Assembly (NCBI GenBank): GCA_001564035.1
Contig: LKMX01000048.1
Coordinates: 1-5,361, forward strand
Length of the DNA: 5,361 nt
Direction of reading: 5' to 3'
From: Nanohaloarchaea archaeon PL-Br10_U2g27
GTDB taxonomy: Archaea; Nanohalarchaeota; Nanosalinia; Nanosalinales; Nanosalinaceae
Under the pieces are notes generated by a model, which saw nothing but the letters and a program-made list of their open reading frames with translations, made no database searches and had not been told where the DNA came from. Below are positions 5,278-5,361 of this stretch, one piece after another; position 1 is the stretch's first letter, and each line of letters opens with the position of its first letter. A program made the position numbers and the translations under genes.

Positions 5278-5361
5278 ATGGAACTAGTCAGCCCTGAGTT
5301 CGAAGATCTTGAAGAGATGCCAGAAAAAGTAGGATACATGTACGAAAACGTGAACCCAGAA
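5278..5361 (+). CDS. PEBP-family protein (YbhB/YbcL-like), 5' part only
   Basis: The first 28 codons of a gene that runs off the window. The product begins MELVSPEFEDLEEMPEK and continues to YENVNPE. It follows the opening pattern of bacterial and archaeal phosphatidylethanolamine-binding-protein relatives (YbhB/YbcL, Raf kinase inhibitor-like), which read roughly M-x-L-x-S-x-x-F-x-x-x-x-x-I-P-x-x-Y-T-x-x-G-x-N-x-x-P. These are small soluble beta-fold proteins of largely unclear function in prokaryotes; the ligand site lies in the missing part. An in-frame ATG at 5260 would add six residues (MRKIFS). I prefer 5278 because it gives the family-typical start and sits about 29 nt after a weak TATA-like word. 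The call is by N-terminal pattern only. Confidence 0.6.
   Translation, partial: MELVSPEFEDLEEMPEKVGYMYENVNPE

Noticed and set aside
5260..5361. Earlier in-frame ATG at 5260 as the PEBP start
   Set aside because: It adds MRKIFS ahead of the family-typical opening and has no suitably spaced TATA-like word or Shine-Dalgarno site.

Overview
The window looks archaeal, and most likely comes from a halophilic DPANN lineage such as Nanohaloarchaeota; this placement is inference. Supporting signs are: start codons mostly without Shine-Dalgarno sites but with AT-rich TATA-like elements about 25-30 nt upstream (leaderless style); very tight gene packing; GC of about 42-52 % in the lines I tallied; and strongly acidic proteins (the secreted peptidase has 108 Asp+Glu against 37 Lys+Arg). 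Every base belongs to, or lies within about 100 bases of, a gene. I see no RNA gene, CRISPR array, insertion sequence or prophage.

Layout. Minus strand, 912 down to 1: dcd (dCTP deaminase family), then after 4 nt a 5'-end fragment of a TatD-family metal nuclease. Plus strand, 964-3636: a secreted gluzincin-type zinc metallopeptidase, a DedA-family membrane protein that overlaps it through a TTGA junction, then after 34 nt a small protein resembling the core of HhH-GPD DNA glycosylases. These two units diverge from a 51-nt promoter region at 913-963. Minus strand, 5177 down to 3628: a winged-helix-like protein, then after 2 nt a short NDH-2-like FAD/NAD(P)H oxidoreductase, which overlaps the HhH-like gene tail-to-tail by 9 nt. 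Plus strand from 5278: the first 28 codons of a PEBP (YbhB/YbcL-like) protein, divergent from the winged-helix gene.

The genes do not form one pathway. dcd (nucleotide pool) and tatD (nuclease) form a nucleotide/DNA unit. The exported protease and DedA form an envelope unit. The winged-helix/NDH-2 pair may be a regulator with its redox target. The HhH-like gene would fit DNA repair if it is active.

The most striking signal is not a gene. The palindromic hexamer AGGCCT occurs 22 times in 5.36 kb, against about one expected by chance. It occurs in all reading frames and in every complete gene, and is densest in the 3628-5177 operon. It behaves like a highly iterated palindrome of the cyanobacterial HIP1 kind and is the best candidate here for an undescribed DNA-level system.
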